This document shows, piece after piece, positions 63,365 to 64,000 of a DNA stretch of 64,000 nt. Position 1 is the first letter of the stretch, and every line of letters starts with the position of its first letter. The notes beneath the pieces are model-generated. The model did not search any database. It saw only the letters and a program-made list of their open reading frames with translations, and was not told the DNA's origin. The translations under genes and the position numbers were made by a program. The DNA is from Diabrotica undecimpunctata. Taxonomy: Eukaryota; Arthropoda; Insecta; Coleoptera; Chrysomelidae. Where the stretch lies: the NCBI RefSeq assembly GCF_040954645.1, contig NC_092803.1, forward strand, positions 124,391,961-124,455,960. The letters run 5' to 3'.

Positions 63365-64000
63365 AATTTCCATTTCTTGAGTTAGCTGTCTCAGTTTTTT
63401 TACTTTTCAGTTAGTGTTATCTACAATAGAATTACGAGCCAACTCGACAATTACCAAACAGTTCAATGAGCCGAATTTAGAAAAAAAATTGTAAACATTA
63501 CCACTCATTGACCTATATATGAAATGGAAAGGGAAAGAATCCCTTTCACACTGTAACTCTTGAAGATCTTAGTCTGATAAGAAGAGAAAAGAAATAAGCT
63601 AGATGTTAACTATTTCATATATTAGAGGAAACTTTTTTATTTTTAACTACATTGGCTCTTAATTAAACTTTAAAATAGACACGTGCTACGTGTGTCAGTG
63701 TCATTACTTGTGTTTAAATGTTCAAATAATTGCCGGGCGGCTTATTTTTTATTATGCCAAGTTTTATTTAGCATTTAAGGCTATTTTTTACTTCAACTAT
63801 ACTTGTTTAAATCTGTTATATATAGATTAAGTAAGTTATCGTATTCCTGTTAACACGATTACACAATGTAAATTTTTGAATTTATGACCAATTCTATGTA
63901 ACATTGGGTAGCTGTAATTACCATCGATATTGTATAACTTCTCATGTAAGTCACATTTTACATTATTATCTCGTTTTACTTAACATGAAAGGTCACTTTT
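63365..64000. other. No recognisable feature
   Basis: AT-rich DNA without frames or repeats I can assign. Confidence 0.45.

Overview
This window is AT-rich eukaryotic DNA, almost certainly from an insect, with no convincing host gene. The element families (Ty3/gypsy, CR1-like, RTE-like, R4/Dong-like, Penelope-like, mariner/Tc1, hAT, piggyBac, MADF-bearing), the long (TA)n tracts and the density of nested, decayed copies suggest a large, repeat-rich genome. A beetle is plausible, but the species cannot be read from the sequence.

Layout. 1-5.1 kb: the 3' part of a Ty3/gypsy element (intact pol frame cut by the window edge, then a probable 3' LTR). 5.1-14.8 kb: (TA)n tracts and decayed pieces: RTE-like RT and endonuclease fragments, a DDE_3 transposase pseudogene, the front half of an unnamed transposon-like gene carrying a 142-bp palindromic insertion, and a Tc1 remnant split by a TIR element with a MADF-like frame. 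14.8-18.6 kb: two complete mariner-type elements with TIRs, side by side in a TA microsatellite. 18.6-22.8 kb: mostly unassigned AT-rich DNA.

22.8-43.4 kb is the main feature: a head-to-tail array of seven R4/Dong-like non-LTR retrotransposon copies plus two very short 3' fragments, all on the minus strand and all separated by TAA tracts. Four copies (2, 3, 4, 6) are full length (about 3.9 kb) with uninterrupted frames of 1212-1216 codons. They carry an N-terminal HTH/Myb-like domain, RT (YMDD), a CCHC knuckle and a PD-D restriction-like endonuclease. Two subfamilies, A (copies 2, 3, 5, 7) and B (1, 4, 6), are interleaved. The upstream edge of the array abuts the (TAA)n tail of a same-strand CR1-like element (43.47-47.4 kb), which looks like the landing pad.

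47.4-60.2 kb: mariner, RTE-like and Penelope-like remnants and a 1.56-kb non-autonomous hAT-type element with an 8-bp target duplication. There is also a decayed LINE holding a second, 5'-truncated LINE bounded by a 10-bp target duplication. 60.3-62.6 kb: a transposon with imperfect 32-bp terminal inverted repeats and six copies of an 18-bp subterminal motif, encoding a decayed protein of the same unnamed family as the 11.4-kb gene. A piggyBac-type fragment lies at 63.1 kb.

The elements interact mainly by supplying each other with targets. The CR1 tail gives TAA repeats to the Dong-like element, and each Dong-like copy renews the TAA tract. TA-targeting mariners sit in TA microsatellites. Coordinates for decayed elements are approximate because they come from reading by eye.
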